Origin: an uncultured Halobacteriovorax sp.
Lineage (GTDB): Bacteria > Bdellovibrionota > Bacteriovoracia > Bacteriovoracales > Bacteriovoracaceae
NCBI GenBank assembly: GCA_913061265.1
Contig: CAJXVS010000002.1
Span: 62,001 to 126,000 of the forward strand
DNA length: 64,000 nucleotides
Direction: 5' to 3'
Of this stretch, positions 1 to 7,736 are shown in pieces. The position numbers and the translations under genes are program-made. The first letter of the stretch is position 1, and the number at the start of each line of letters is the position of its first letter. The notes under the pieces were generated by a model that was not told the DNA's origin, did not search any database, and saw only the letters and a list, made by a program, of their open reading frames with translations.

Positions 1-819
1 ATCTAATTTTCTAAGAGGAGAGTCCTCTGGAAGGGGCTCATTTGCGAAAACATCGAAACCTGCGCCTCTTATCTTTTTATTCTTGAGGATATCAAGAAGG
101 GCCTCTTCATCAACGATACCGCCACGGCTAGCATTAATAAGAACCGCATCACTTCTCATTTTCTCTAAAAGTGTTCTATTAACCATTCCCTTAGTCACGT
201 CCATTAAGGGAGTATGAAGAGAGATGATTTCACATTCTTCAAAAAGCTTCTCTAATGATTCAGCTTTTCTTGCATAAGGAAGATCTGATTTTTCTACAAA
301 AGGGTCAAAGAAAACTAGGTCTGGTTCAAAGCCAGCTAATCTCTTTGCAAAGATCTGCCCGATTCTTCCGAAACCTACAACGCCAACTTTCTTATTAGAA
401 AGTTCAACGCCTACAAACTTTGATTTATCCCAACCGCCATTCGCCATTGTAGAATGGGCCCAGGCAGTTTTTCTAAGAACTGTCATGGCCAAAGCTACTG
501 CATGTTCAGCCGCGGAATTATTATTGGCGCCAGGTGTATTTGAAACCTTTACGTTCTTTTGAGCACAAGCAACTTTATCTATATTATCTGTCCCTTCACC
601 AGCACGAATAACGTACTTTAAGTTTGGCGCCAATTCTAAAAGATCAGGAGTCACTGTTGTGGCTGATCTAATAACGAGGGCATCAGTAGTGGGGAGTAGT
701 TTTTTAAGTTCTTCTTGGGAAATTTTTGGTTCTGGGTGAACATTAAATTCATCCATGCTTCTAAGTGAAGCAAACAAATTCTTGTCGAACCCATCGGCAA
801 TAACGATTGAGGGTTTCAT
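1..819 (-). CDS. serA: D-3-phosphoglycerate dehydrogenase-like protein (5' part, runs off the window)
   Basis: The open frame begins at ATG 819 and runs without a stop to base 1 (273 codons), so the C-terminus lies outside the window. A GGAGA ribosome site sits at 826-830. The protein is a D-isomer-specific 2-hydroxyacid dehydrogenase. The N-terminal half contains the IRAGEGTDNID substrate-loop region, with the conserved arginine. The Rossmann motif GFGRIGQ follows near residue 150, and later come the INASRGGIVDE catalytic-arginine segment and FDVFANEP. By family this would oxidise 3-phosphoglycerate as the first step of serine synthesis. Related members act on glyoxylate or hydroxypyruvate, and the missing C-terminus, where ACT domains would lie, prevents a firm choice. 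Confidence 0.82.
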   Translation of the reverse strand, partial: MKPSIVIADGFDKNLFASLRSMDEFNVHPEPKISQEELKKLLPTTDALVIRSATTVTPDLLELAPNLKYVIRAGEGTDNIDKVACAQKNVKVSNTPGANNNSAAEHAVALAMTVLRKTAWAHSTMANGGWDKSKFVGVELSNKKVGVVGFGRIGQIFAKRLAGFEPDLVFFDPFVEKSDLPYARKAESLEKLFEECEIISLHTPLMDVTKGMVNRTLLEKMRSDAVLINASRGGIVDEEALLDILKNKKIRGAGFDVFANEPLPEDSPLRKLD

Positions 820-900
820 TTTTATCTCCAGAGATTTACGATAGATAATACCGTGGGTGATACTAGCCCTATTTTTCTAGCTTATAAAGGTATAATACTT

Positions 901-1536
901 ATGTCAGATGATATTAGGACCTCGCAGTTTTTCGAGCCCCATGACCAACTTCTTATTCAGCAAGTCAAAGAATGGGGAGAGATCATTACCAACTTTGAAA
1001 CCCGTAATAAATACCAAATCTTAAGTCCTAGTGGCGGTGAGTTAGGCTTTATGGCAGAGCAAGGGAAGGGGATCGGGGCAACATTAGTTAGGATGTTCTT
1101 ACGGACGCATCGCCCAATGAAAGTGACGGTTTGGTGCTCGGAGCGTAAAGAACTTTTAAGTTTAGAGAGGCCATTCTTTTGGTTCTTTTCAGACTTAACT
1201 GTAAGAGATAGCGCCGGGAAGATTCTCGGTCATGTTTATCGAAAATTTGGAATCATTCATAAAAAATATGATCTTTGTAATGATAAAGATCAAATCTTTG
1301 CTCGGGTGAATACTCCTATATGGAGGCTTTGGACTTTTAAAATCTTAGATAGTTCTGACAGAGAGATTGGTACAGTTTCTAAGAATTGGGGAGGCCTTTT
1401 AAAAGAGATCTTCACTGATGCTGATCGCTTTCAAGTTAGTTTTAAGGGGAGGTCCTGGTTAGAAAAGGCAGTGATTTTCTCTGCTGCCATTAGTATTGAT
1501 ATGGATTTCTTTGACGACAATCAAAGAAACAATTAA
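901..1536 (+). CDS. Phospholipid scramblase-related (LURP-one-like) protein
   Basis: This 211-residue protein matches the bacterial scramblase-like family over most of its length. The visible pattern is a PFFWFFSDLTVRD strand, then GxxLGHVYRKF, then PIWRLWTF, then a C-terminal WGGLLKEIFTDADRF block that is the most conserved part of the family. The frame can be opened further upstream from GTG 853. ATG 901 is preferred because AAAGG lies about 10 bases before it and the extra N-terminus looks unlike protein. There is no signal peptide; the last hydrophobic stretch may be buried. Molecular function in bacteria is unknown, and lipid scrambling should not be assumed. The gene is transcribed away from serA and ends at its own hairpin terminator. 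Confidence 0.72.
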   Translation: MSDDIRTSQFFEPHDQLLIQQVKEWGEIITNFETRNKYQILSPSGGELGFMAEQGKGIGATLVRMFLRTHRPMKVTVWCSERKELLSLERPFFWFFSDLTVRDSAGKILGHVYRKFGIIHKKYDLCNDKDQIFARVNTPIWRLWTFKILDSSDREIGTVSKNWGGLLKEIFTDADRFQVSFKGRSWLEKAVIFSAAISIDMDFFDDNQRNN

Positions 1537-1547
1537 CTCCAGTATTT

Positions 1548-1580
1548 GAACCCCTTTATTGAAAAGGGGTTCAAGCTTTT
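1548..1580 (+). terminator. Rho-independent terminator of the scramblase-like gene
   Basis: An inverted repeat GAACCCC/GGGGTTC (1548-1554 and 1566-1572), extended by the TTT/AAA pairs, is followed by a T-rich stretch. It lies 12 bases after the stop codon at 1536. Confidence 0.75.
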
Positions 1581-1632
1581 CTTAAGTAGAAATAAATAAA
1601 AATTAGTCTTTTTAAATACTCTATTATTCTTA

Positions 1633-1660
1633 TTGCAGCTAATTCTCCCCCTGATATAAT
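1633..1660 (+). promoter_or_regulatory. Sigma-70-type promoter for the 1672 gene
   Basis: TTGCAG at 1633-1638 is followed after 16 bases by a perfect TATAAT at 1655-1660. The expected start of transcription is only a few bases before ATG 1672, and no Shine-Dalgarno sequence precedes that ATG. The message may therefore be leaderless or nearly so. Confidence 0.5.
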
Positions 1661-1671
1661 TATAAGTACTT

Positions 1672-3237
1672 ATGAAAACAAAATTATCTACAGTCCTGAT
1701 ACTTCTTTTTGCTTCAACTTCGTTATTCGCTCAGCGGATAGATGTGGAGCAAGTTAAGAAGATGCAAATTGAGAAGAAAGAGCGTAGCGCTGCAGATGAA
1801 GCAGAACAACGAAAGCGTGCTGCGGAAAAACTTGAACAAGCAAAACTTCGTGAGGCCATTGGTCTTGGGAGGATCAGATATTGTACCCTTCTTCCTTTTG
1901 AATATAAGAAAGACCAAGAGCTTGTAGATAATACTCTTTTCTCTGTAGAGAAGTTTCTTGTAAAAAATACTGTTTGTCGTTTTCATACTGATAATGAACT
2001 CTTTTCAAAGATGCGAGAGAAATCCCAAGGGATAAATTTTTACCTAGATCAACAAAAAGTAAGAAGGATTGTCGCTGACAAGCTTGAAGTTGGCTCTCTT
2101 CTTCATATCAGATTTTTTGATAGGCAGGATGGATCATTAAAAGTGACCTTCAAGGTTCTTGGTGAGAATGGTAGAGATTATTACTATGAACAAGAAAGAA
2201 TATTTTTCAAAAAAGAATCTAAAGAAATCAGTGATCAACTCGTCGCTTGGATAAAAGAATTTGATGAGGCTCTACCTTTTGATGCTGCTGTCTCTCAAGT
2301 GTTTGAAGATAAAGTTAAGTTTAATCGTGGAAAAGAAATCGCTGATTTTAATAATCATATCTTTATCATCAAGAGGTTAGTCAAAAAGAAAAGAACAACT
2401 GAAGAGCCAGATAAGGTGATTGGTTTTATTACTAAAGACATTGCCCGTGGCACCGTTCTTCGTGTTGAGAATAATGAAACGATCGGTCTTATTAGAAATT
2501 ATAAAAAACTTATTCAGCCAGGTGATTGGATTAAGATTGAGGATTACGATTATTATGGCAAAGAAGTCGCTGACGAGTATACGCCAAAACTTGGTCACTT
2601 TGAGATCGGAGCACTCTTTACTCAGGTAAAGGGGATCGGAAATGACTTTGATGGTCTAAGTTATGGCGGGTTTGCAGCCATGAAGATTAATTTCCCTCAT
2701 CAGTGGTACTCCTATATTTATTCTGAAAGAAGATTTGGTAGCTTTTCAGGAAGTTCATTTACGACTGCTGGTCAAAATGTAAAACTATCTTCCCTCAATT
2801 ATAAGGCCCTCGTAGGTAAAACATTCTCTTATGAGAAATGGTTAAGGGATATCTATATAAGTCTTTATGGAGGCTACTCAAGGTACCAACATGGCTTTGG
2901 CTCAACTGCTCTTACAGGCTTTAAAGATGTCTCCCTTCATGGAATTACCTTAGGCGCCTTAGGTCTTCTAGAGATGACTAATCAATTGAGTCTATTCGCA
3001 AGATTTGAATTCATTCCACTTCCGTGGTTGGCCATCGACCCCGACAGTTTTGGAGATCCTTCTTATAAGTATGTATATCAATTTGAAAGTTCAATCGTCT
3101 TTAAACTCAATAGAGCATGGTCTATTCGAGGCGGCTTTCAATACACGATCAATATGGTGAAATACGAAGAGCCTGTTCTTAGAAGATTTAAATACAATGA
3201 ATCGCTATTTAAGCTAGGTCCTATGTGGGCATTCTAA
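1672..3237 (+). CDS. Secreted protein with coiled N-terminus and likely C-terminal outer-membrane barrel
   Basis: I do not recognise the family. The 521-residue product begins with a clear signal peptide (MKTKLSTVLILLFASTSLFA), then a charged, Lys/Glu-rich helix at about residues 25-65. A soluble region follows up to about residue 310. The last 200 residues contain many alternating aromatic/hydrophobic strands (for example IYISLYGGYSRY and LSLFARFEFIPL). The chain ends in Phe, the usual C-terminal residue of barrels handled by the Bam machine. I infer a periplasmic domain joined to a small outer-membrane barrel. It is a single-gene unit with its own promoter (TTGCAG/TATAAT) and a terminator downstream. 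Confidence 0.6.
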   Translation: MKTKLSTVLILLFASTSLFAQRIDVEQVKKMQIEKKERSAADEAEQRKRAAEKLEQAKLREAIGLGRIRYCTLLPFEYKKDQELVDNTLFSVEKFLVKNTVCRFHTDNELFSKMREKSQGINFYLDQQKVRRIVADKLEVGSLLHIRFFDRQDGSLKVTFKVLGENGRDYYYEQERIFFKKESKEISDQLVAWIKEFDEALPFDAAVSQVFEDKVKFNRGKEIADFNNHIFIIKRLVKKKRTTEEPDKVIGFITKDIARGTVLRVENNETIGLIRNYKKLIQPGDWIKIEDYDYYGKEVADEYTPKLGHFEIGALFTQVKGIGNDFDGLSYGGFAAMKINFPHQWYSYIYSERRFGSFSGSSFTTAGQNVKLSSLNYKALVGKTFSYEKWLRDIYISLYGGYSRYQHGFGSTALTGFKDVSLHGITLGALGLLEMTNQLSLFARFEFIPLPWLAIDPDSFGDPSYKYVYQFESSIVFKLNRAWSIRGGFQYTINMVKYEEPVLRRFKYNESLFKLGPMWAF

Positions 3238-3249
3238 TTCTTAAGAATT

Positions 3250-3283
3250 AAAAAAGGCCACTTTCTCAAGCGGCCCTTTTTAA
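3250..3283. terminator. Bidirectional terminator between convergent genes
   Basis: An A-run, GGCC, a loop, GGCC and a T-run lie between the stop at 3237 (+) and the stop at 3299 (-). The A-run on one side and T-run on the other allow it to work on both strands, although the stem is short and imperfect. Confidence 0.6.
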
Positions 3284-3298
3284 TCTACGTTCTTAAAT

Positions 3299-3646
3299 TT
3301 AACAAGCGATAGGTCTAAGCTCTAAGCTTAATTGAATCCTATTAAGGGTCTCTTGAAACTCATTGAGAGTTGGAAGATTACCGAAATGGGTATTCTCGCA
3401 AGTTGATTGGGAAATAAAATCGTAGATCTCGATTGGCTTACTCGCTTCACTATTTTTAGTGAAAGCTTTCCAGTTAGACTTCCCTGTCCTCCTGATGCTC
3501 CTAAACAGACTTTGTACCACTTCTTCTCGGGTTTTAACCCCAAGACCGATTACGTCGCCGCGATCGGATAATTCTAGAAACCAAACTCGATAATTCATTC
3601 TTTGAGTTGGGTCTTTAGAAGTTTCTACAGCAATGGCCATGTACAT
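3299..3646 (-). CDS. Hypothetical protein, 115 aa
   Basis: No family is recognised. The start is set at ATG 3646 because a strong GGGAGG sequence (complement of 3651-3658) lies directly upstream; the frame continues to 3700 but that part lacks a ribosome site. The protein is soluble, with a strand-rich N-terminus (YMAIAVETS, NYRVWFLELSD) and a helical second half (FQETLNRIQLSLEL). It contains a single mid-protein Cys in STCENTH and ends in Cys. The long structured upstream region (3729-3856) would be its 5' leader if the promoter lies beyond it. Confidence 0.55.
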   Translation of the reverse strand: MYMAIAVETSKDPTQRMNYRVWFLELSDRGDVIGLGVKTREEVVQSLFRSIRRTGKSNWKAFTKNSEASKPIEIYDFISQSTCENTHFGNLPTLNEFQETLNRIQLSLELRPIAC

Positions 3647-3728
3647 AAACGCCTCCCGTTTAAATGAACAAGGCTCGTTCTTTCTCCGGAGAAATTGCAA
3701 GCAGGGAGAAGTGCATTGTGTGTGTGCA

Positions 3729-3856
3729 GTTTACCCGTGTTCATCCTGAACTTGGGTCTTCCCCTTTTCTAATTAAATCTTAGAACGTGTAAACCCCCAT
3801 GTGCACGGCTTTTCGGCTAACACTTTCTGACGCAAAGTAGATAGATTGTCAGAAAA
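3729..3856 (-). ncRNA. Candidate structured RNA or leader upstream of the 115-aa gene
   Basis: This intergenic stretch (3647-3939 has no gene) holds three nested or adjacent inverted repeats. An outer stem pairs 3729-3738 with 3785-3794 (9 of 10 pairs). A small hairpin GTTCA-tcc-TGAAC sits inside it at 3739-3751. A perfect 8-base stem TTTCTGAC/GTCAGAAA pairs 3824-3831 with 3848-3855. No known riboswitch class is recognised. The strand is assigned only because the nearest downstream gene, with a good ribosome site, is on the minus strand. It could equally be a free small RNA or protein-binding sites. Confidence 0.3.
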
Positions 3857-3939
3857 CTTGGAGCCACAAAATCTTACTAGTTGAATTTAGAAGGGTAATT
3901 AGGGCCAGAAGGTCTTCATTCATAGCGCAAAAACAGAGT

Positions 3940-4485
3940 CTATAGGTCGGCCAATAGGCTTTTTAAGTGATCATCAAGAGAGTTTATCAGGCTTTCAGAG
4001 ACGGGAAGCTGACGATACTTAATCTTTGATAAATCAAAGATCTTTTTGGCAATTATAGAATGAGTTTTATCTGAATGCTTATCAGATAAGAAAACGATTT
4101 CTTTTACTTTAGAGCTCGCGATTAATTTAGCGCATTCATTACAAGGAAACAGGGTGACGTAGGCAGTAGCATTCTTAAGAGGAGCTTTAGCGTGCAAGAT
4201 AGCATTGGCCTCTGCATGAACAACATAACCATACTTTTGATTTTCTAAACCAACGGAAGAATCTTTTCCCCAGGGCAGTTGAGTTTCATCAATACCCGCT
4301 ATAAAACCGTTATAACCCATAGTTACTTGATGATTATTTTCATCAACAAAGACAGCACCAACTTTTGTACTTGGGTCTTTAGAACGAAAGCTAGCGATCA
4401 TCGCTTGAAGCATAAAGTATTCATCCCAATTGAGGGCGCTCTTAACTTCAATATGATTTATGTTTTCGTCAGTTGTTTTGGTCAT
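3940..4485 (-). CDS. Deoxycytidylate (dCMP) deaminase family protein
   Basis: This 181-residue cytosolic zinc deaminase has the full cytidine-deaminase active site. His90-Ala-Glu92 supplies one zinc ligand and the proton shuttle, and Cys115 and Cys118 (PCNECAK) supply the others. The N-terminal segment with DEYFMLQAMIASFRSKDPSTKVGAV is typical of ComEB/dCMP deaminases, with an NGF loop at about 59-61. The expected reaction is dCMP to dUMP, feeding thymidylate synthesis. Riboflavin- or tRNA-type deaminases are less likely because the PCxxC spacing and N-terminus fit the dCMP type. It lies 14 bases downstream of the protease gene on the same strand, so the two may be co-transcribed. Confidence 0.82.
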   Translation of the reverse strand: MTKTTDENINHIEVKSALNWDEYFMLQAMIASFRSKDPSTKVGAVFVDENNHQVTMGYNGFIAGIDETQLPWGKDSSVGLENQKYGYVVHAEANAILHAKAPLKNATAYVTLFPCNECAKLIASSKVKEIVFLSDKHSDKTHSIIAKKIFDLSKIKYRQLPVSESLINSLDDHLKSLLADL

Positions 4486-4499
4486 GAATTGAAATTACC

Positions 4500-5495
4500 T
4501 CAGTTTTTATCAATTGGGTATATGCTATTGATCTTTTTTAAATCTCCAGTACTTAGAGTCCCTGAGTTTGGCGCATAGGTATCTCCATTGACCCTGACGA
4601 TGGAGAAGTCGCCTTTAACTTGAGAAAAGGCAAATTGGTTATAGAGCATAATGCTTTGAAAATCGAAGGGGTGTTTCTTAAGATCTAAGTTTGCATTCTT
4701 TATTTTCTTAAACTGCAGATGATTCTTGGGGTCAATATTTTCCCAGAGGATAGCGATAAACTCATCTCTATCTTCACGGTTTTGCTCATGAAGGAGTCCT
4801 ATCGTGTGAAGCATCTCATGGATAATCTGACTTTTCTTACAACCGCTAGAGAGGCTAATGGCCTGCTCGCCGCCAATCTTCCCTAAGGGAGAGTAGCAAT
4901 TAAGAGGACCTTCTTTGAAACGGACAAAGTCTTTTTCATTGTCTCGAGTCTTGAAGCGGAGTGAGGTGCTTGAATTCATAAGTTGAACAGCTTCTTTTAT
5001 ATCCGTCTCATTTGATAAGTTCTCATCAATAACATAAGGAATTTCGCCATTTTTCCAAAGGGTAGGCTTCGGAAGGATAAGTGGCTTTCCTGAATTGGCG
5101 TTATCAACATAACGGTCTAGGTCTTTGACTTGGCCGATAATTATATCTCCATGAGCAATGACGAGATCATCCACAATGGTCACGCTCGTTATGATTAAGT
5201 TTCCATTCTCATCTTGAAGATGAATACTTATCTCATCAACAGGAGGTTTGATCTTTGTAGGAAATGATCTTTGTAGGCTTTCCGCCTTCTTGATCTTAGG
5301 TGGTGTCGTCTTCTTTACGATGACCCTCTTAACGGGCGTTGCTTCTTTCTTAGGGGCTTCTTTTTTTATGATTGCTGTTTTCTTGATTGCAGGCTGAATC
5401 TTTTCTTCTTCAATAGGGACGGATGATCTTTTCCAATAAAGGTAGAAGAAACAGGTAAGGGCCATAAGGCTTAATAGGGGAAGTGCTTTTTTCAT
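4500..5495 (-). CDS. Astacin-type (M12A) zinc metalloprotease, membrane-anchored or secreted
   Basis: The 331-residue protein starts with a short hydrophobic segment (residues 4-20), then a Lys/Pro-rich linker (about 25-85) and a prodomain-like region. The catalytic domain carries the extended astacin signature with His226, Glu227, His230, His236 and Glu237 (IIHEMLHTIGLLHEQNR). The Met-turn SIMLY at 281-285 supplies the family's tyrosine ligand. Astacins cleave extracellular protein substrates. An Asn-Cys-Tyr (200) and a Cys219 may form the usual disulfide. The linker suggests the enzyme stays tethered to the inner membrane or reaches through the wall. A role in prey or host protein degradation would be inference only. 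Confidence 0.85.
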   Translation of the reverse strand: MKKALPLLSLMALTCFFYLYWKRSSVPIEEEKIQPAIKKTAIIKKEAPKKEATPVKRVIVKKTTPPKIKKAESLQRSFPTKIKPPVDEISIHLQDENGNLIITSVTIVDDLVIAHGDIIIGQVKDLDRYVDNANSGKPLILPKPTLWKNGEIPYVIDENLSNETDIKEAVQLMNSSTSLRFKTRDNEKDFVRFKEGPLNCYSPLGKIGGEQAISLSSGCKKSQIIHEMLHTIGLLHEQNREDRDEFIAILWENIDPKNHLQFKKIKNANLDLKKHPFDFQSIMLYNQFAFSQVKGDFSIVRVNGDTYAPNSGTLSTGDLKKINSIYPIDKN

Positions 5496-5539
5496 TACAT
5501 ACTAGCTTAGCTTTCTTTAGATTTAAGAGCTAGAGGCAA

Positions 5540-5572
5540 AAAAAAAGCCAGTCATAAGACTGGCCTTTTTCT
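5540..5572 (-). terminator. Terminator after hppA
   Basis: The perfect stem GCCAGTC/GACTGGC (5547-5553 and 5558-5564) has a run of ten A on its left, which is a T-run on the minus strand, and T's on its right. It lies 20 bases after the hppA stop and could act on both strands. Confidence 0.85.
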
Positions 5573-5591
5573 TTATTTAATTTTTTATTTA

Positions 5592-7592
5592 TTAAAGTAG
5601 TGGAGCAATAACAAGAGCTACAATACTCATAAGCTTAACCAGGATGTTCATGGCTGGACCAGAAGTATCCTTGAACGGGTCACCTACAGTATCACCAGTA
5701 ACAGCTGCCATATGGGCATCAGTACCTTTTTTCTCACCAGGAATATGACCTTGCTCGATAGCTTTCTTAGCATTATCCCAAGCACCACCGGCGTTTGACA
5801 TAAAAAGAGCTAGAAGAACACCAGTAACAGTAGCACCACCAAGCATTCCGCCTAGTCCCGCTTTACCAAGAACAAGTCCAACAACTACTGGAGCTAGAAG
5901 AGCTACAACACCTGGAAGAACCATTTCTCTAAGAGAAGCGTTTGTTGCGATAGCAACACATCTTTCAGTATCTGGTTTCCCAGTTCCTTCCATAATTCCT
6001 GGAATTTCTCTAAACTGACGTCTAACTTCTTCAACCATTTCTTGAGCTGCTTTACCAACAGCGCTTAGTGTAGTCGCTCCAACAAAGAATGGAAGTGTTC
6101 CACCAATGAAAAGACCGATAACAACTTTTGGATCCATGATATTAATCACTTCAAGTCCAACAGCAGTTGAGTAAGCAGAGAACATGGCAAGAGCTGTAAG
6201 AGCAGCAGAACCGATGGCAAAACCTTTACCAACAGCAGCAGTTGTATTTCCGATAGCATCAAGACCATCAGTAATAGCTCTAACTTCTGGACCTAGTTCA
6301 CTCATCTCAGCAATACCACCGGCGTTGTCAGAGATTGGTCCGTAAGCGTCTACTGTCATTGTAACACCTGTAGTAGCAAGCATCCCAACAGCAGCAATAC
6401 CGATTCCGTAAAGACCAGCAAACTCATTAGCGAAATAAATCCCTAAAGAGATTAAAAGAATTGGAGGAATACATGAGTACATACCAACAGCAAGACCAGC
6501 GATGATGTTCGTCGCAGGACCTGTTTTACCAGCTTCAGCAATTCCCTTAACTGGACCAAATTCACCAGCCGTAAAATACTCAGTGGCTAAACCAATGAAT
6601 AGACCAACTAGAGAACCAAGAACCATTGCGTAGAATGGACCCATGGCATATGGAAAAACTGTAAAGGCCATTGCATCAACAGCAACATAAGAACCAGCGA
6701 AAAGACCAACGATACCAACAACTGGAGCAAGTCTTAGTGCCCATGCAGGATCAACGCCTTTAAGAAGGTTCATTGAAAGAATTCCTAGCACAGAAGCTAG
6801 AAGTCCAATTGTAATAACGATAAGAGGAAGAGTAACGGCTCCTGAACCAGCGGCTAAAGAAGATCCGATAAACATAGTAGCGATAACTGAACCAACATAT
6901 GATTCAAAGATATCAGCGCCCATACCAGCAGTATCACCAACGTTGTCACCAACATTATCAGCAATAGTTGCAGGGTTTCTAGGATCGTCTTCTGGAATAC
7001 CAGCTTCAACTTTCCCAACAAGGTCAGCACCAACGTCAGCAGCTTTAGTATAAATACCACCACCAACTCTAGCGAAAAGTGCAATCGACGAAGCGCCCAT
7101 GGCAAAACCATTTAGAGCTTCAAGTGTTGTTGCACCTGCAAGATATTTATAAAGAAGAGCAACACCAATAAGACCAACTGAAGCTACGGCCATACCCATT
7201 ACTGATCCACCATAGAAAGCAACTGAAAGTGCTTTACCTTGACCAGACTGAGCAGCTGCTTCTGCTGTTCTAACGTTTGCTTTAGTAGCGGCTTTCATAC
7301 CGATCCATCCGCAGAACATTGATGAGAAAGCACCAACGATGTAACAAAGTGCTGTGTTAGTTCCTAACTTGAAAAAAAGTAGGCCTGTAACTACGGCAAG
7401 AAAAACGAGAAGGATTGAATATTCCTTCTTGAGAAAGGTCATTGAACCTGACTCGATTAGACCTGCGATATCGGTCATCTTTGCATTACCTGCCGGTTGC
7501 TTAACTACCCAAGCATAAGTCATAAGGGCGAAAATAAATCCCATCAAACCAATGTATGGACTAAAAGCCAAAAAAGATTGTGTTGCTTCCAT
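5592..7592 (-). CDS. hppA: Membrane-bound, ion-translocating pyrophosphatase (K+-dependent type)
   Basis: This 666-residue, roughly 16-helix inner-membrane protein hydrolyses pyrophosphate and pumps H+ or Na+. Substrate-binding motifs are all present: [11 protein letters not shown] (about 185-195), [16 protein letters not shown] (about 213-228), [12 protein letters not shown] (about 412-424) and [14 protein letters not shown] (about 629-642). The segment [10 protein letters not shown] (about 445-454) has Ala where K+-independent enzymes have Lys, so potassium dependence is expected. The pumped ion cannot be told by eye. AGAAGGAGAG lies just before ATG 7592. The gene stands alone, is divergent from murJ, and ends at a strong terminator. 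Confidence 0.95.
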   Translation of the reverse strand: MEATQSFLAFSPYIGLMGFIFALMTYAWVVKQPAGNAKMTDIAGLIESGSMTFLKKEYSILLVFLAVVTGLLFFKLGTNTALCYIVGAFSSMFCGWIGMKAATKANVRTAEAAAQSGQGKALSVAFYGGSVMGMAVASVGLIGVALLYKYLAGATTLEALNGFAMGASSIALFARVGGGIYTKAADVGADLVGKVEAGIPEDDPRNPATIADNVGDNVGDTAGMGADIFESYVGSVIATMFIGSSLAAGSGAVTLPLIVITIGLLASVLGILSMNLLKGVDPAWALRLAPVVGIVGLFAGSYVAVDAMAFTVFPYAMGPFYAMVLGSLVGLFIGLATEYFTAGEFGPVKGIAEAGKTGPATNIIAGLAVGMYSCIPPILLISLGIYFANEFAGLYGIGIAAVGMLATTGVTMTVDAYGPISDNAGGIAEMSELGPEVRAITDGLDAIGNTTAAVGKGFAIGSAALTALAMFSAYSTAVGLEVINIMDPKVVIGLFIGGTLPFFVGATTLSAVGKAAQEMVEEVRRQFREIPGIMEGTGKPDTERCVAIATNASLREMVLPGVVALLAPVVVGLVLGKAGLGGMLGGATVTGVLLALFMSNAGGAWDNAKKAIEQGHIPGEKKGTDAHMAAVTGDTVGDPFKDTSGPAMNILVKLMSIVALVIAPLL

Positions 7593-7651
7593 TCTGAAGT
7601 CTCTCCTTCTAAAAAGTGTTATAATTTCCTAAATAGGTTTTTTGCTTCTAC

Positions 7652-7682
7652 TATAATGATAATTGTTGAGAAAAATTATCAT
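7652..7682. promoter_or_regulatory. Operator-like palindrome in the hppA/murJ divergent region
   Basis: A perfect inverted repeat ATGATAAT/ATTATCAT (7656-7663 and 7675-7682) overlaps a TATAAT at 7652-7657. It lies between the divergent starts at 7592 and 7737. By eye, 7652-7670 matches the Fur-box consensus at about 13 of 19 positions. Fur control of a pyrophosphatase or flippase is not expected, so the regulator is unassigned. Confidence 0.3.
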
Positions 7683-7736
7683 ACACTTTAGAGAGCGTAA
7701 AACATTTTCAATCTTTTATGTAAGGGAAGTTACTCG

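Noticed and set aside
3824-3860. GACGCAAAG string on the plus strand, reminiscent of the cyclic-di-GMP (GEMM) riboswitch
   Set aside because: The other half of that riboswitch (GCACAGGG-AAACC) is missing and the P2/P3 arrangement is not seen. There is also no plus-strand gene downstream.
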